From DASZVB01 sp036272055 (GTDB lineage Bacteria > Myxococcota_A > Polyangia > Polyangiales > Polyangiaceae), in NCBI GenBank assembly GCA_036272055.1, contig DATAZL010000035.1:85136-149135 (forward strand): DNA of 64,000 nucleotides, given 5' to 3'. The stretch's first letter is position 1, and each line of letters opens with the position of its first letter. The notes beneath the pieces were generated by a model. It worked only from the letters and a program-made list of their open reading frames with translations. It did no database searches and was not told the DNA's origin. Shown here in pieces: positions 33,977-43,533 of the stretch. The translations under genes and the position numbers were made by a program.

Positions 33977-34016
33977 CGCCGCCAAAGATAGCCGAGACTC
34001 GTCGAACGTCCCGCAG

Positions 34017-34706
34017 CTAGTTCGTCGGGTCGAGCGGGTCGATGATGATGCCGGCGATGCCGAGGTGGCCGCCGGTGCCGCGGATCAACCCGCCGGAGCC
34101 GACCTTGCCGCCAATGCCGATTCTTCCGCCGGCAGCGGTGAGACCGCCCGAACCGACGGTGCCGCCCGAACCGACGATGCCGCCGGAGCCGACAGCGCCA
34201 CCGGAGCCGATGGTGCCACCCGCGTTGTCCGTACCGCCGGCGCTTCCGTTGGCGCCGCCGGTGGAGACCGTACCGCCTTCACCTGCGTCGAGCCGGCCCG
34301 CGTCGCTCCCGACGGCGCCTCCCGAAGCATTGCCGGCGAAGCCGCCAATCGCGAGCACGATGATGCCCGAGTCGGGGACCGTCGTCGTCGTGCCACCGTC
34401 GCCACTGCGACGGCCGCCCGTCCCTCTGCCGCCCGCGCCGGTCGCGCCACCGGAGCCCGTCTTTGCGCCGGTGGATACCTGACCACCGTCGCCGTTGGCG
34501 GAACCGCCGTCCGTCGCGCGCCCGCCACCGCCGAAGCCGCCGACGGCGAGCACGATGACGCCGCTATCGTCGTCGCGAGTAGCTCCGCCGCCATCGGTGC
34601 CGCCCTTGCCGGTGCTCGTGAAGTCACCGCCACACGCTGGCACCACGCTGATCACGACGGTCGAGAACACGAGACTCGGGACGAAGCGAGAAGTCTTCTT
34701 TTTCAA
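34017..34706 (-). CDS. Gly-rich lipoprotein with internal duplication
   Basis: A 229-aa protein with a lipobox leader ('FSTVVISVVPACGG') and an almost wholly Gly/Ser/Thr-rich body. Two similar hydrophobic blocks, 'DSGVIVLAVGGFGG' (about 47-60) and 'DSGIIVLAIGGFAG' (about 112-125), each followed by a Gly-rich stretch, indicate an internal duplication. 'GSGGAVGSGGIVGSGGTVGS' is a five-to-six-residue tandem repeat. It is likely a surface lipoprotein or spacer-like matrix component; function unknown. Start ATG 34706. Confidence 0.75.
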   Translation of the reverse strand: MKKKTSRFVPSLVFSTVVISVVPACGGDFTSTGKGGTDGGGATRDDDSGVIVLAVGGFGGGGRATDGGSANGDGGQVSTGAKTGSGGATGAGGRGTGGRRSGDGGTTTTVPDSGIIVLAIGGFAGNASGGAVGSDAGRLDAGEGGTVSTGGANGSAGGTDNAGGTIGSGGAVGSGGIVGSGGTVGSGGLTAAGGRIGIGGKVGSGGLIRGTGGHLGIAGIIIDPLDPTN

Positions 34707-34850
34707 GATCGGGCCTTACTCCAAGGATCGCTCGAAAACGGCGACTCGACAACTGTGCCTTTTCGCCGCAGAGGCGCGGTCGCGGTCAGCTCGTTCCGAC
34801 ATACCCACCTCGACGCTCATCGTGCTACCGGGTGCTACCGGCGAACACGC

Positions 34851-36053
34851 ATGACCGCGGCGCTGATCTTTGCACTGACCTACGTCGCGCTCGCGTTCGG
34901 CCGCGTTCCGGGCCTCCGTTCGGATCGCGTCGCGGCGGTCATCGTGGGTGCGGCGCTGATGGTCTCGTTCCGCGTGCTGTCGTTTGCGCGCGCCGAACAG
35001 GCCGTCGACGGCGCGACGATCGCGCTGCTCTTCGGGATGATGGCGATCTCCGCGGCGCTCGAGGTATCGGGCGTGTTCGCGCTCGCCGGGTGGCAGGTGA
35101 CGCGCCGCGCGCACGGGCCGCTCGCGCTCCTCGTCGCGGTGTCGGTCGCGGCGGCCGTGCTCTCGGCGATCATGATCAACGACGTGGTCTGTCTGGCGTT
35201 CACGCCGCTCGTCCTGACCGTCACCGAGACGCTCGAGTGCGACCCGAAGCCGTATCTCATCGCGCTCGCGACGTCGTCCAACGTCGGCAGCGTGGCGACC
35301 ATCACCGGTAACCCGCAGAACATTCTCATCGGGTCGCTGTCGCGCATCCCGTACGGCGCGTTCGCGGCGGAGCTCGTGCCGGTGGCCATCGTCGCGCTCG
35401 CGCTCAACGTGGCCGTCATCTGGTTCGTCTACGGCAAGGAGCTCCGGAAGCCGTTCCCGAAGCTCGAGGCGACGCTGCCGCCCGCCGTCAGCCGCTCCGC
35501 GGTGTGGAAGGGCGCTGTCGTCAGCGTCGTGGTCGTCGTCGCGTTCGCCCTGGGTGCGCCGCCGCCGCTCGCGGCCATTCTCGGGGGCTCGGCGATGCTG
35601 CTCTCGCGCGCGACGGATCCGAAGCTCCTCTACGCGCGCATCGACTGGACGCTGCTCGCCCTCTTCGTCGGGCTCTTCGTCGTGGTGGCCGGCCTCGACG
35701 AATCGGGCGTCTCGATGAAGCTCCGGAACGCCCTCGCCGTCCTGCGCGTCGACACCGTCTTCGGCATGACCGTCCTCGCCGGCATCCTGTCGAACGTCGT
35801 CAGCAACGTTCCGGCGGTCATGGTGCTCAAATCGAGCGTACTCGCGCTCCCCCACCCTCACACCGCATGGCTCACGCTCGCCATGGCTTCCACCCTGAGC
35901 GGCAACCTGACGCTTCCCGGCTCGCTGGCAACGATCATCGTCGTCGAGCGAGCCCGCGAGCGAACCCACATCTCATTCCTGGATTTCGTGAAGGTCGGCG
36001 CGCCCAGCGCGCTCCTCGGCGCCACCTTCGGAGCCCTCTGGCTCGGGCGCTGA
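34851..36053 (+). CDS. ArsB/NhaD-superfamily membrane transporter (YbiR-like)
   Basis: About 400 aa from ATG 34851 with 10-11 membrane helices. It has the SLC13/ArsB/NhaD layout: 'TIALLFGMMAISAALEVSGV', 'AVLSAIMINDVVCLAFTPLV' and the conserved hairpin 'ATSSNVGSVATITGNPQNIL', mirrored in the second half by 'GILSNVVSNVPAVMVLKSSV' and 'LSGNLTLPGSLATIIVVERA'. Members carry anions, arsenite or exchange Na+/H+. Which of these applies is not determinable from sequence. Long upstream frame extension exists but the transporter begins here. Confidence 0.9.
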   Translation: MTAALIFALTYVALAFGRVPGLRSDRVAAVIVGAALMVSFRVLSFARAEQAVDGATIALLFGMMAISAALEVSGVFALAGWQVTRRAHGPLALLVAVSVAAAVLSAIMINDVVCLAFTPLVLTVTETLECDPKPYLIALATSSNVGSVATITGNPQNILIGSLSRIPYGAFAAELVPVAIVALALNVAVIWFVYGKELRKPFPKLEATLPPAVSRSAVWKGAVVSVVVVVAFALGAPPPLAAILGGSAMLLSRATDPKLLYARIDWTLLALFVGLFVVVAGLDESGVSMKLRNALAVLRVDTVFGMTVLAGILSNVVSNVPAVMVLKSSVLALPHPHTAWLTLAMASTLSGNLTLPGSLATIIVVERARERTHISFLDFVKVGAPSALLGATFGALWLGR

Positions 36054-36076
36054 ATCGGGGGTACGTCCGTTCGGCG

Positions 36077-36955
36077 ATGAATGACAGTGCCCTGAGAATG
36101 CCGGACGACGAGGGCCTGTTCGGGCCTGGCAGCGTGACGTGGCGCGTTCATGCGAGCCCCGCGATGCTCATCGGCGGGCTCCGCGCGCTGCTCATCCAGA
36201 CGCTCCACCCGCTCGCGATGGCGGGCGTCGCGCAGCACAGTGACTATCGGACCCGCGGGCTTCACCGGCTTCGCCGCACGACGCAGTACGTGCTCACGGT
36301 GACCTACGGCGATACCGCCGCGGCGCGCTCCGCGGGCGAACAGGTCCGGCGCGTGCACGAACGGATCCGCGGCGTCGATCCCGTGACGGGGCGCGAGTAC
36401 AGCGCTGCCGATCCGGAGACGCTCCTCTGGGTCCACTGTGCGGAGGTGCACTCGTTCTGCGCCGCGTACCGCGCGTACGGCGGCGTCCTCGACGACGCGG
36501 AGCGCGACCGTTACTACGCGGAGAGCGCCCGCGCGGCGGCGCTGGTCGGTATCCCGCGAGACCAGGTTCCGAAATCGGCGCTCGAGATGCGCGCGTACTT
36601 CGAGCGGATGCGTCCGTCGCTGTGCGTCTCGCAGTCGGCACTGGACGCGATCCGGTTTCTCGCAGCGCCGCGCCTCTCGCGGAAGAACCTGAAGGTGACC
36701 CTGAGCATGCGGATCGCCGCTGCAGCCGCCATCGGTCTCGTCCCGGAGCACCTGCGGGAGCTCATGGGCATCGAACGCCCGTGGGTCGTCGACGCGGCGA
36801 CGTTCGCCGGGCTCCGCGCGGCGTGGGGGCCCCTCTCGCGGCTCCTCGAGCTCCCCGACTCGGAGGACGCGAACATCGCGCGGCTCCGGAGCTTCGCTGC
36901 GACGAACCCTTTCGGAGCGCCCGTCGCTCATGCAAGGGTCGCGCAAGCTTCATGA
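36077..36955 (+). CDS. DUF2236 / MpaB-family oxygenase-like protein
   Basis: A 292-aa protein of the DUF2236 family, which includes latex-clearing protein Lcp and the fungal MpaB oxygenase and typically binds b-type heme. Signatures: 'GPGSVTWRVHASPAMLIGGL', 'RALLIQTLHPLAMAGVAQHS', 'LWVHCAEVHSFCAAYRAYGG' with the conserved His residues, and 'RPWVVDAATFAGLRAAW' near the C-terminus. Start ATG 36077 lies 23 bp behind the transporter. Heme binding is inferred. Confidence 0.88.
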   Translation: MNDSALRMPDDEGLFGPGSVTWRVHASPAMLIGGLRALLIQTLHPLAMAGVAQHSDYRTRGLHRLRRTTQYVLTVTYGDTAAARSAGEQVRRVHERIRGVDPVTGREYSAADPETLLWVHCAEVHSFCAAYRAYGGVLDDAERDRYYAESARAAALVGIPRDQVPKSALEMRAYFERMRPSLCVSQSALDAIRFLAAPRLSRKNLKVTLSMRIAAAAAIGLVPEHLRELMGIERPWVVDAATFAGLRAAWGPLSRLLELPDSEDANIARLRSFAATNPFGAPVAHARVAQAS

Positions 36956-36965
36956 CGGAAACCGC

Positions 36966-37637
36966 GTGACCCGGCGAGGGAACGGCGCTCTTCGCTGCTC
37001 GGGCTGTCGCCTGCACGGCAGCCTCTGTGTGTGCGAGCTCGTCCCGAAGCTCGAGACGCGCACGCGTCTCGTCCTTTACATCCATCGGTTCGAGGAGCGA
37101 AAGCCGACCAATACCGGGCTCCTCGCCGCGTCGTGTCTCGCGGGGAGCGACGTGCGCTTTCGCGGGCGTCCGGAGGATGACGAGCCGTTCTCGTGCCCGG
37201 AGGGCTCGCGTGCGCTCGTGCTCTTTCCCTACGAGGACGCGACGCCACTCGACCAGGTCGTGCTCGACGACAGACCGGTGACGCTCGTCGTCCCCGACGG
37301 CAACTGGCGTCAGGCGTCGAAGATGTACAAGCGCGTCACGGGGCTCCGCGGGCTCCCCTGCGTGTCACTGCCGGCGGGGCCGCGCTCGTCGTACCGGCTC
37401 CGTTCCGAGGCGCACGATTCCGGGCTCTCGACGCTCGAGGCGATCGCGCGCGCGTTCGGCATCCTCGAGAGCGTCGCGGTGCAGCGCGCAATGGAAGCCG
37501 TGTTTCTCGCGATGGTCGAGCGAACCCTCTGGGCACGCGGCGGCGTCCCACGCTCCGCCGTCACGAGCGGCATCCCCGACGGCGTACGCCGTCACGACCC
37601 GCGCAGCGTCCCTCGCTCGAATCGAGGGCCCTCATGA
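36966..37637 (+). CDS. DTW-domain tRNA-uridine aminocarboxypropyltransferase (TapT-like)
   Basis: About 223 aa. The N-terminus has a Cys cluster 'RCSGCRLHGSLCVC', a likely zinc site. 'RTRLVLYIHRFEERKPTNTG' and 'LVVPDGNWRQASKMYKR' match the TDD/DTW family (YfiP/TapT), which transfers an aminocarboxypropyl group from SAM to a tRNA uridine (acp3U47). The hallmark motif reads DGNW here rather than DTW/DGTW. GTG 36966 is a plausible start, because an alternative ATG at 36930 would overlap the upstream gene by 26 bp. The 3' end overlaps the convergent kinase gene by six bases. Confidence 0.87.
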   Translation: MTRRGNGALRCSGCRLHGSLCVCELVPKLETRTRLVLYIHRFEERKPTNTGLLAASCLAGSDVRFRGRPEDDEPFSCPEGSRALVLFPYEDATPLDQVVLDDRPVTLVVPDGNWRQASKMYKRVTGLRGLPCVSLPAGPRSSYRLRSEAHDSGLSTLEAIARAFGILESVAVQRAMEAVFLAMVERTLWARGGVPRSAVTSGIPDGVRRHDPRSVPRSNRGPS

Positions 37638-40600
37638 ATCCAGCGACTTCGGACCCGCGACCCCGCGCTCCTGAACGTCAGTGCGCTCGGTAACGACCAT
37701 CGTCTCCGTGCTCTCCTCTCCTGCATCGAGGGCGATCGACGGGACCTCCACTCGAATCGAAAGCTCGCGGAGCCGCTTGCAGCGTGCGACGAGGATCGGC
37801 TCTTCGGTGGCGAGAAACCAGCGCTCCACCTGTGCGAGCCCTCGCGCGTACGCCTCCGTTCTCCCGGCGCGCCAGGCGATGCGCGCTCGCGTCTCCTCCA
37901 GCAGGCCGAGCACCAGCGGATGCTCGCAACCCTCGAGCCGCGCCACGGCCCGGTCGATCCTGTCGAGCGCCGCATCGACGCGGCCGAGCGCGGCGTCCGC
38001 CACGGCCAGCTCCTGCTCCAGCGAAACGAAGAGCGGAGCGAACTCGAGATCCCTCTTCGTTGCTCGAGTGAGCACGGTTTCGCACAGCTCCTTGGCCGCG
38101 GCGTGCTCGCCGAGCATGTTGAAGCCACGCGCGACGTGACCGTTGACCAGGGTCCAGCCCACCTGGCCGCGGCGCTTCTCCATCTCTTCGCGGGGGAAAG
38201 CGCGCGAGTGCTTGGAGCGATCGGTCAGCTCCCCCCGGATTAGAAGCAAGACGCTCTCCGTCACGCGAGCGTGGTCTTCGAGAGAAGGCAGCGTTCTGCT
38301 CAAGAGCTCGATCTGATGCGCGATGCGCGTACAATTCACTATGTCATCCAGCGGCGGATACACGGTCAGGAGTGATACGCCCTGCCACGTCTCGACCTGC
38401 CAGACGGAGGCGACGTGAGCGGCGTGCTCTTCCATCTGTTCCCGGTGCGGTGCCGCCTTCGAGAACTCGCCACGGATCGTGTAGTAGAGCCAGCGTAGCT
38501 GGCTTGCGATCATCGCGTAGAGCTTCAGGCCGGCTTCGTCGAGCGCGTCTGCGCTCTCGAGCGCACCCCGGCCGTCGGCGCGAAGGATGGCCATCGCGCC
38601 TCGCGCGAAGTGGGCACCGGCGATGTAGAGCTTGCGCGCGTCGGCAGGGAGAGTCGGGTAGTAACGAGGATTCTGGAATCGCGCCAGCAGCGCGTTGAAG
38701 GTCTCGTAAGCCTCCGCCTGGCTGTCGTGAGCGATGTGCTGCAACGCGACGCAATACTGGTAGATCCCGACGGGCGTCAGGCGCTCGGGCAAGATGGCAA
38801 ACGGCTCGAGTACTGCCGCGATGCGGGCCGCGCGACTGGCATCGAGCGTCAGTGCGGCCGCACCGGTGAGCGTCGTTACCGCCGTGAAGAGCTGTACGAG
38901 GATCTTGTCGAACGAATATTTTCGCTCGACCCTCGGGGACAGCGAGAAGCGAACGAAAGCGGCGGCGATCCCGACGATGAGCGACAGCCATCCTCCGAGG
39001 AACCGGCGCAAGAAACGTGCGGTGCGGAGGCCGGAGAGGTCCTCGAGTACATCCAGCGCCTCGGGGCCGTAGCGCTCGCCCCACGATCTGTCCTCGTAGA
39101 AACCGGCTTGCGCCAGCGCGGCGAGCAGAGGCATTCGTTCGTAGATCGAACGACGCTCCCGGTTATAGACGTGGAGGGCGGCGGCGAGGGGTGGGCCAGC
39201 GCGGTGCAAATTGGCGATCAGGGTGCCCGTGAGCGCGTCGTGCGTAACGCCCGCGATGATCTCCGCTCCGCGTTGCTCTTCCCGGCCCTGTATGAGGTGA
39301 AACCCTGCTTGAAGTCGTAGCGCCGGACTCTCTTCGCCGATCGAGCCTGCCAGCCGAAGCAACAAATTGCCCAGGCGACGATGATTCTTCTCGAGATCGA
39401 TGGTCGCCATTCCAGCGAGCAGGGCTTTGCGGAGAGCCGCGCTGCTGAATCGGTATCCGTCGCCCTCGAAGTAGAGCACGTCCGCGAGCGCCAGCTCATC
39501 CAGGAGAGACAGCGCGCGCTGCTCCTCGTCCTTCTCGACGAGCAGCTTGCATAGCTCGAGCGTGGTCCGATGGCGGTGAAGACAGAGACATTCGGCGAGG
39601 CTCCGAGCTTCTTCGGTGAGGCTACGGAATCGGAGAGAGAGCACGTCCGCGAGCGCGCCGGGTAGCTCCGCCTCGGCGACGCGATCGGGAAGCGTCCAGA
39701 CACCGGACGCATAGCTGATCGTACCCTCCAGAAGCAGCTGGCGCGAAATTGCCAGAGCGTGCGCCGGGCTGCCTGCCGTCCATTCGAAGAGCCATTCCGC
39801 GAATCGCTCGACCTTCGGGGCGTCGCTGAACAGCGACCGCGTCAGCTCGAGCATCTCGGGAGCGGTCAGCCCCTGGAGCTCGACGCGCGCGGAGCGCTCG
39901 CGAAGCGTCGACAGACCGATCGCGGCATCGATCTCCATCGCGCCCACGGTCGCCATCATCGCGATGGGAAGCTCCGCGGACGCCTTCGCGAGAGCGACCA
40001 GCAAACCGAGGCTCGCGTCGTCCGCGTCCTCGACGTTGTCGATCTGGATGACGAGCGGCGTATCGCGGCTGACCGCGGCGAACCATCCGTCGAGCGCCCA
40101 TCCGACCTGCGGCGGATCTGCCGCGGACGTTTGTGGTGGCCGTTCCGGAGCGCCGAGGCGGCCCTTCACGTCTGCGCCGAGGGCGGAGAGCGCCGCATGA
40201 AACGGACCCGAGTGCGTCTGTGCGGCGACCGGGGCCGCATCGAGAAGGCGTCTCGCCAGTGCTCCCGTCGTCCCATGCACATGGCGAGAGGTGCTCGCGT
40301 CGACACGAACTACCGCCGCCCCCGCGAGCTGAGCCGCAACGCCGGCCTCCTCCAGAAAGCGGCTGCGCCCCATGCCTGCGTCGGCCTGGATGATCACGGC
40401 TCCCCCGCGGCCCTGGAGCGCCCCTTCCGTGATGGCGTGGACGTGTTCGATGGCCTGCTGTCTGCCGACGAAGCGCGGGTTCGCCAGAAAGCTCGTCGCG
40501 AGCTGGGCGTTCTCCGTGGCGTCCTCCGCCAGGCGTCCGATCACCGTGAGACGGGCGATGACCTCCGCTGCCGTGGCGGGTCGCGCGCGCGGATCGATAC

Positions 40601-41297
40601 TCAGCAACGAAAGGACGAGCATATCGAGGTCCGCGGGGATCTCTCGCGCGAGCGCAGACGGTGCGGAGGGCGGGACCTTCCAGAGCTCGAGTAGCGCCTC
40701 GAGCTTGCCCGTTGAAAAAGCGTGCCGCCCCGTCAGAAGCCAGTATGCGAGGGCCCCCAGGGCAAAAAGATCCGTGCGCGCGTCGAGCGGCGCGAAGCTC
40801 AACGCCTCCGGCGCGACGAGCGGTGGGGTCCCGACCACGACGTGCGAGCTTCCGAAGGACGCCAGTGCGCCGAAGTCGAGCAGCTTGCACCGGCCGTCCT
40901 TCGTCATCCGAACATTGCCCGGACTGAGATCGCGATGCACCAGACGGCGCGCGTGCAACAGCGAAAGAGACGTGGCGACGTCACGGAGACATGCGCACCC
41001 TTCGACGTAAGGCATGGGCGCGGCGCGCCGCAGGTCCTGACCGTCCAGGAGTTCCATCGTGTAGAAAGGACCGTCGGGATCGATGCCGTAGTCGAAGACC
41101 TGGATGATCCGCGGATGGTCGAGCGTCTTCAGCACTCGAAACTCGCGTTCGAGCGCTTCCACGAAGTACGGACTCTCGGCGCCCTTGGCGGTCACGCGCT
41201 TCAGCGCGCGCTCCTTCCCGTCGACCCGATCGAACACTCGGTAGACGACGCCCATACCCCCCTGAGCCAGCTGCTCGATCACGGCGTAACGAGTCAT
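37632..41297 (-). CDS. Serine/threonine-type kinase - ATPase - TPR fusion protein (paralogue B)
   Basis: About 1221 aa, a paralogue of the gene at 7054 with the same domain order. Kinase: 'LAQGGMGVVYRVFDRVDGK', 'RALKRV', 'HRDLSPGNVRM', 'LLDFGALASFG', 'GTPPLVAPEAL'. The ATPase part has P-loop 'ADAGMGRSRFLEE' (Lys replaced by Arg) and Walker B 'PLVIQIDNVEDADD'. The rest is helical TPR-like with hydrophobic stretches around residues 790-850. It ends with an acidic tail. ATG 41297 is preceded by GAGG with a 5-nt spacer; the 78 residues upstream in frame are not part of the domain. A cytoplasmic or membrane-associated regulator; the signal and target are unknown. Confidence 0.88.
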   Translation of the reverse strand: MTRYAVIEQLAQGGMGVVYRVFDRVDGKERALKRVTAKGAESPYFVEALEREFRVLKTLDHPRIIQVFDYGIDPDGPFYTMELLDGQDLRRAAPMPYVEGCACLRDVATSLSLLHARRLVHRDLSPGNVRMTKDGRCKLLDFGALASFGSSHVVVGTPPLVAPEALSFAPLDARTDLFALGALAYWLLTGRHAFSTGKLEALLELWKVPPSAPSALAREIPADLDMLVLSLLSIDPRARPATAAEVIARLTVIGRLAEDATENAQLATSFLANPRFVGRQQAIEHVHAITEGALQGRGGAVIIQADAGMGRSRFLEEAGVAAQLAGAAVVRVDASTSRHVHGTTGALARRLLDAAPVAAQTHSGPFHAALSALGADVKGRLGAPERPPQTSAADPPQVGWALDGWFAAVSRDTPLVIQIDNVEDADDASLGLLVALAKASAELPIAMMATVGAMEIDAAIGLSTLRERSARVELQGLTAPEMLELTRSLFSDAPKVERFAEWLFEWTAGSPAHALAISRQLLLEGTISYASGVWTLPDRVAEAELPGALADVLSLRFRSLTEEARSLAECLCLHRHRTTLELCKLLVEKDEEQRALSLLDELALADVLYFEGDGYRFSSAALRKALLAGMATIDLEKNHRRLGNLLLRLAGSIGEESPALRLQAGFHLIQGREEQRGAEIIAGVTHDALTGTLIANLHRAGPPLAAALHVYNRERRSIYERMPLLAALAQAGFYEDRSWGERYGPEALDVLEDLSGLRTARFLRRFLGGWLSLIVGIAAAFVRFSLSPRVERKYSFDKILVQLFTAVTTLTGAAALTLDASRAARIAAVLEPFAILPERLTPVGIYQYCVALQHIAHDSQAEAYETFNALLARFQNPRYYPTLPADARKLYIAGAHFARGAMAILRADGRGALESADALDEAGLKLYAMIASQLRWLYYTIRGEFSKAAPHREQMEEHAAHVASVWQVETWQGVSLLTVYPPLDDIVNCTRIAHQIELLSRTLPSLEDHARVTESVLLLIRGELTDRSKHSRAFPREEMEKRRGQVGWTLVNGHVARGFNMLGEHAAAKELCETVLTRATKRDLEFAPLFVSLEQELAVADAALGRVDAALDRIDRAVARLEGCEHPLVLGLLEETRARIAWRAGRTEAYARGLAQVERWFLATEEPILVARCKRLRELSIRVEVPSIALDAGEESTETMVVTERTDVQERGVAGPKSLDS

Positions 41298-41567
41298 CGA
41301 AGCCTCGCTCTTCGAGCCGGTCGAGCTCGCCGGCAAGGACGCGCGGCGAGGCAGCGGACGGTGGTCGGTCACTTTGCTTCTCTGCACGGGAGCCGGATTC
41401 TTCAGGTTAGCGTAGCCCCGATCGGGATGGCGGGGTCCGACCCTCGATACGTTCGAATGGGAACCCGGACGATGTAGGTGGCCTTCGGTCGCCCCGCTAC
41501 ACGCCGACCAGGTCTCACTCGGCGCTGGCACGTGGCGCAGCGGCCGCAGCCACGTGTTTTCTCTGCA

Positions 41568-43109
41568 CTACGGCGCGATGCTGCGGGCGTGGATGGCTCG
41601 TACTGTGTCGATGGTGTCGGCTTCGGAGGCGGGCTTGTCGTCGCGGTAGCGCTTCACTCGAGCGAAGCGGAGAGCGACGCCACCGGGGTATTGCGAGCTG
41701 GTTTGTACGCCGTCGAAGGCTATCTCGACGACGAGCTCAGGCTTGACGTAGACGACCCAGTCACTGCGCGAGAGCTCGAGGGACTTGAGCTTTTCGGTTT
41801 GCCAGCGGAGGAGCTCGTCGGTGAGGCCCTTGAAGGTCTTGCCGAGCATGACGAAGGCGTTGTTCGTCGGATCGCGGGCGCCGAGGTGCAGGTTACTGAG
41901 GAAGCCTTTGCGCCGGCCGGAGCCCCATTCGGCGGCGAGCACGACGAGATCCAGCGTGTGCGCCTTCTTCAGCTTCATCCACGAGGCGCCGCGGCGGCCC
42001 GCTTCGTACGGCGACGCGACGTCCTTCGCCATCACACCCTCGTGGCCTAGCTCGAGAGCTCTGTCGAGAAAGAGCTCGGCTTCTTCTGGGCTCCGCGCGA
42101 CCAATCGCTCCACACGCTGGGACGGCGCGGTGAGTCGCTCGAGCGCGGCGAACCGCTCGCCCTCCGGGTGCTCGAGGAGCTCACCGCCGTCGAGGTAGAG
42201 CAGATCGAAGTAGAACGGATGTAGCGGAAGCGTGTCGCGGAGCGCGTGCACGTCGAGCTTGCGCCCGAAGCGCCGCATCGTCGTCTGGAACGGCGCGGGG
42301 CGACCGCCGCTTCCGACGGCGATGGCCTCCCCGTCGAGGATGAGGCTCTTCGCGGGCAGCGCGAGCGTCGATTCGACGATCTCCGGTACGCGCTCGGTGA
42401 CGTCGTTGAGGCTCCGCGTGAAGACGCGGACGTCGCTGCCGTCTTTGTGAACCTGGATGCGCGCGCCGTCGAGCTTGTGCTCGAGTGACAGCTCGGTGCG
42501 CCCGTCGAAGGCCTCGGTGAGTGTCGCGGCGGTCTGCGCGAGCATGGGCCCGATGGGACGGAGCACCTCGACGCGAAACTCCGCGAGCCCTGCTTCACCC
42601 TGCGCGAGCGCGACGGCAGCGACGCGCTTGGCGTCTCCCGCGAGCATGACGGCACGGCGGACGTTCGTGGCGCTCACCCTGGCGGCCTTCGCGATGGCGT
42701 CGAGGAGGATCCCCTCGAGCGCGCCCTGACGGAGCTCCCAGACGAGGAGCCGCTCGAGGAACGGCTGCTCGAGCGCCGTCGCGCGCGCGAACAGCTCGGC
42801 GAGGGCCTGCATGCGGAGGCTCGCCGAGCGCGCGCCGCGGATCGCCGCGATGCGGTCGAGCACGGCGTCGACGTCGTGCAACGTCAGGCTCGGTTCGGCG
42901 GCGGCGTCCGGTGTCTCGAGGGAACGGACGGCCGCGTACCCGAGCCCGATCTTTCCCTGACGGAGCTCACCGGACAAAAATCCGACGCCGATCGCCGCCT
43001 CGTCGGGCGTCATGCGCGAGAGACACGCGGCGAGGAGCTCGATCTTCGTCGAGCGGGCCCGCGTCGCGGTGACGGCGCGCGAGGCTTCGGCAATTTCCTG
43101 GAAGAGCAT
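41568..43109 (-). CDS. ATP-dependent DNA ligase
   Basis: A 513-aa ligase. The adenylation motif is 'EHKLDGARIQVHKDG' with Lys212 as the nucleophile; later nucleotidyltransferase motifs are 'LILDGEAIAV', 'YFDLLYLDGG' region, 'EGVMAKDVASPYEAG' and 'WMKLKKAHTLDLVV'. The N-terminal 200 residues are the alpha-helical DNA-binding domain of archaeal/eukaryal-type replicative ligases, and the C-terminus is an OB fold ending 'RFARVKRYRDDKP'. Bacterial members work in DNA repair rather than replication. It follows the GT2 and DUF2304 genes on the same strand after a 38-bp gap. Confidence 0.95.
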   Translation of the reverse strand: MLFQEIAEASRAVTATRARSTKIELLAACLSRMTPDEAAIGVGFLSGELRQGKIGLGYAAVRSLETPDAAAEPSLTLHDVDAVLDRIAAIRGARSASLRMQALAELFARATALEQPFLERLLVWELRQGALEGILLDAIAKAARVSATNVRRAVMLAGDAKRVAAVALAQGEAGLAEFRVEVLRPIGPMLAQTAATLTEAFDGRTELSLEHKLDGARIQVHKDGSDVRVFTRSLNDVTERVPEIVESTLALPAKSLILDGEAIAVGSGGRPAPFQTTMRRFGRKLDVHALRDTLPLHPFYFDLLYLDGGELLEHPEGERFAALERLTAPSQRVERLVARSPEEAELFLDRALELGHEGVMAKDVASPYEAGRRGASWMKLKKAHTLDLVVLAAEWGSGRRKGFLSNLHLGARDPTNNAFVMLGKTFKGLTDELLRWQTEKLKSLELSRSDWVVYVKPELVVEIAFDGVQTSSQYPGGVALRFARVKRYRDDKPASEADTIDTVRAIHARSIAP

Positions 43110-43147
43110 CGCTGACTCGGCCCGGTCGCTCGCGCGGCCGGACGCCC

Positions 43148-43528
43148 TCAGGAAGACGGAGGAGCGTCGCGCCGTCGCTCGAGCTCGTATTCATCGAGCT
43201 TGCTCCGTAGAAGCGCAAGCTCCTGGGCGAGACGCAGGTTCTTCTGGATCAGGCCGGACACCACGACGGTCAGGTAAAGGAGCATCGCGAACGAGAGGAG
43301 CGCCGCGAGCGCGACGAGGAGGAGCGGCTGGTAGACGATGCCGAACCACCGCGCGAGCGCCGCCCAGGGATGGATCCACCAGCCGAGGAGCACGGGGAAG
43401 AGCGCCGCGCCGAGCCACGGTAACCAGAGGACCTGCTGGATACGCCGCCGACGGATGAGCTCGACGACGAGCGCCGTCGCGATGATCGACGCGACGAGCG
43501 CGACCAGCTGATACGGCTCGACGCTCAT
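43148..43528 (-). CDS. DUF2304-type membrane protein
   Basis: A 126-aa protein with three hydrophobic helices ('LVALVASIIATALVVELI', 'WLGAALFPVLLGWWIHPW', 'LVALAALLSFAMLLYLTVVV') and a charged coiled-coil tail ('LAQELALLRSKLDEYELERR'). This is the DUF2304 layout; such genes very often lie directly behind a dolichol-phosphate-mannose-synthase-like GT2 gene, as here. It starts at ATG 43528, five bases after the GT2 stop. Confidence 0.88.
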   Translation of the reverse strand: MSVEPYQLVALVASIIATALVVELIRRRRIQQVLWLPWLGAALFPVLLGWWIHPWAALARWFGIVYQPLLLVALAALLSFAMLLYLTVVVSGLIQKNLRLAQELALLRSKLDEYELERRRDAPPSS

Positions 43529-43533
43529 GCGGC

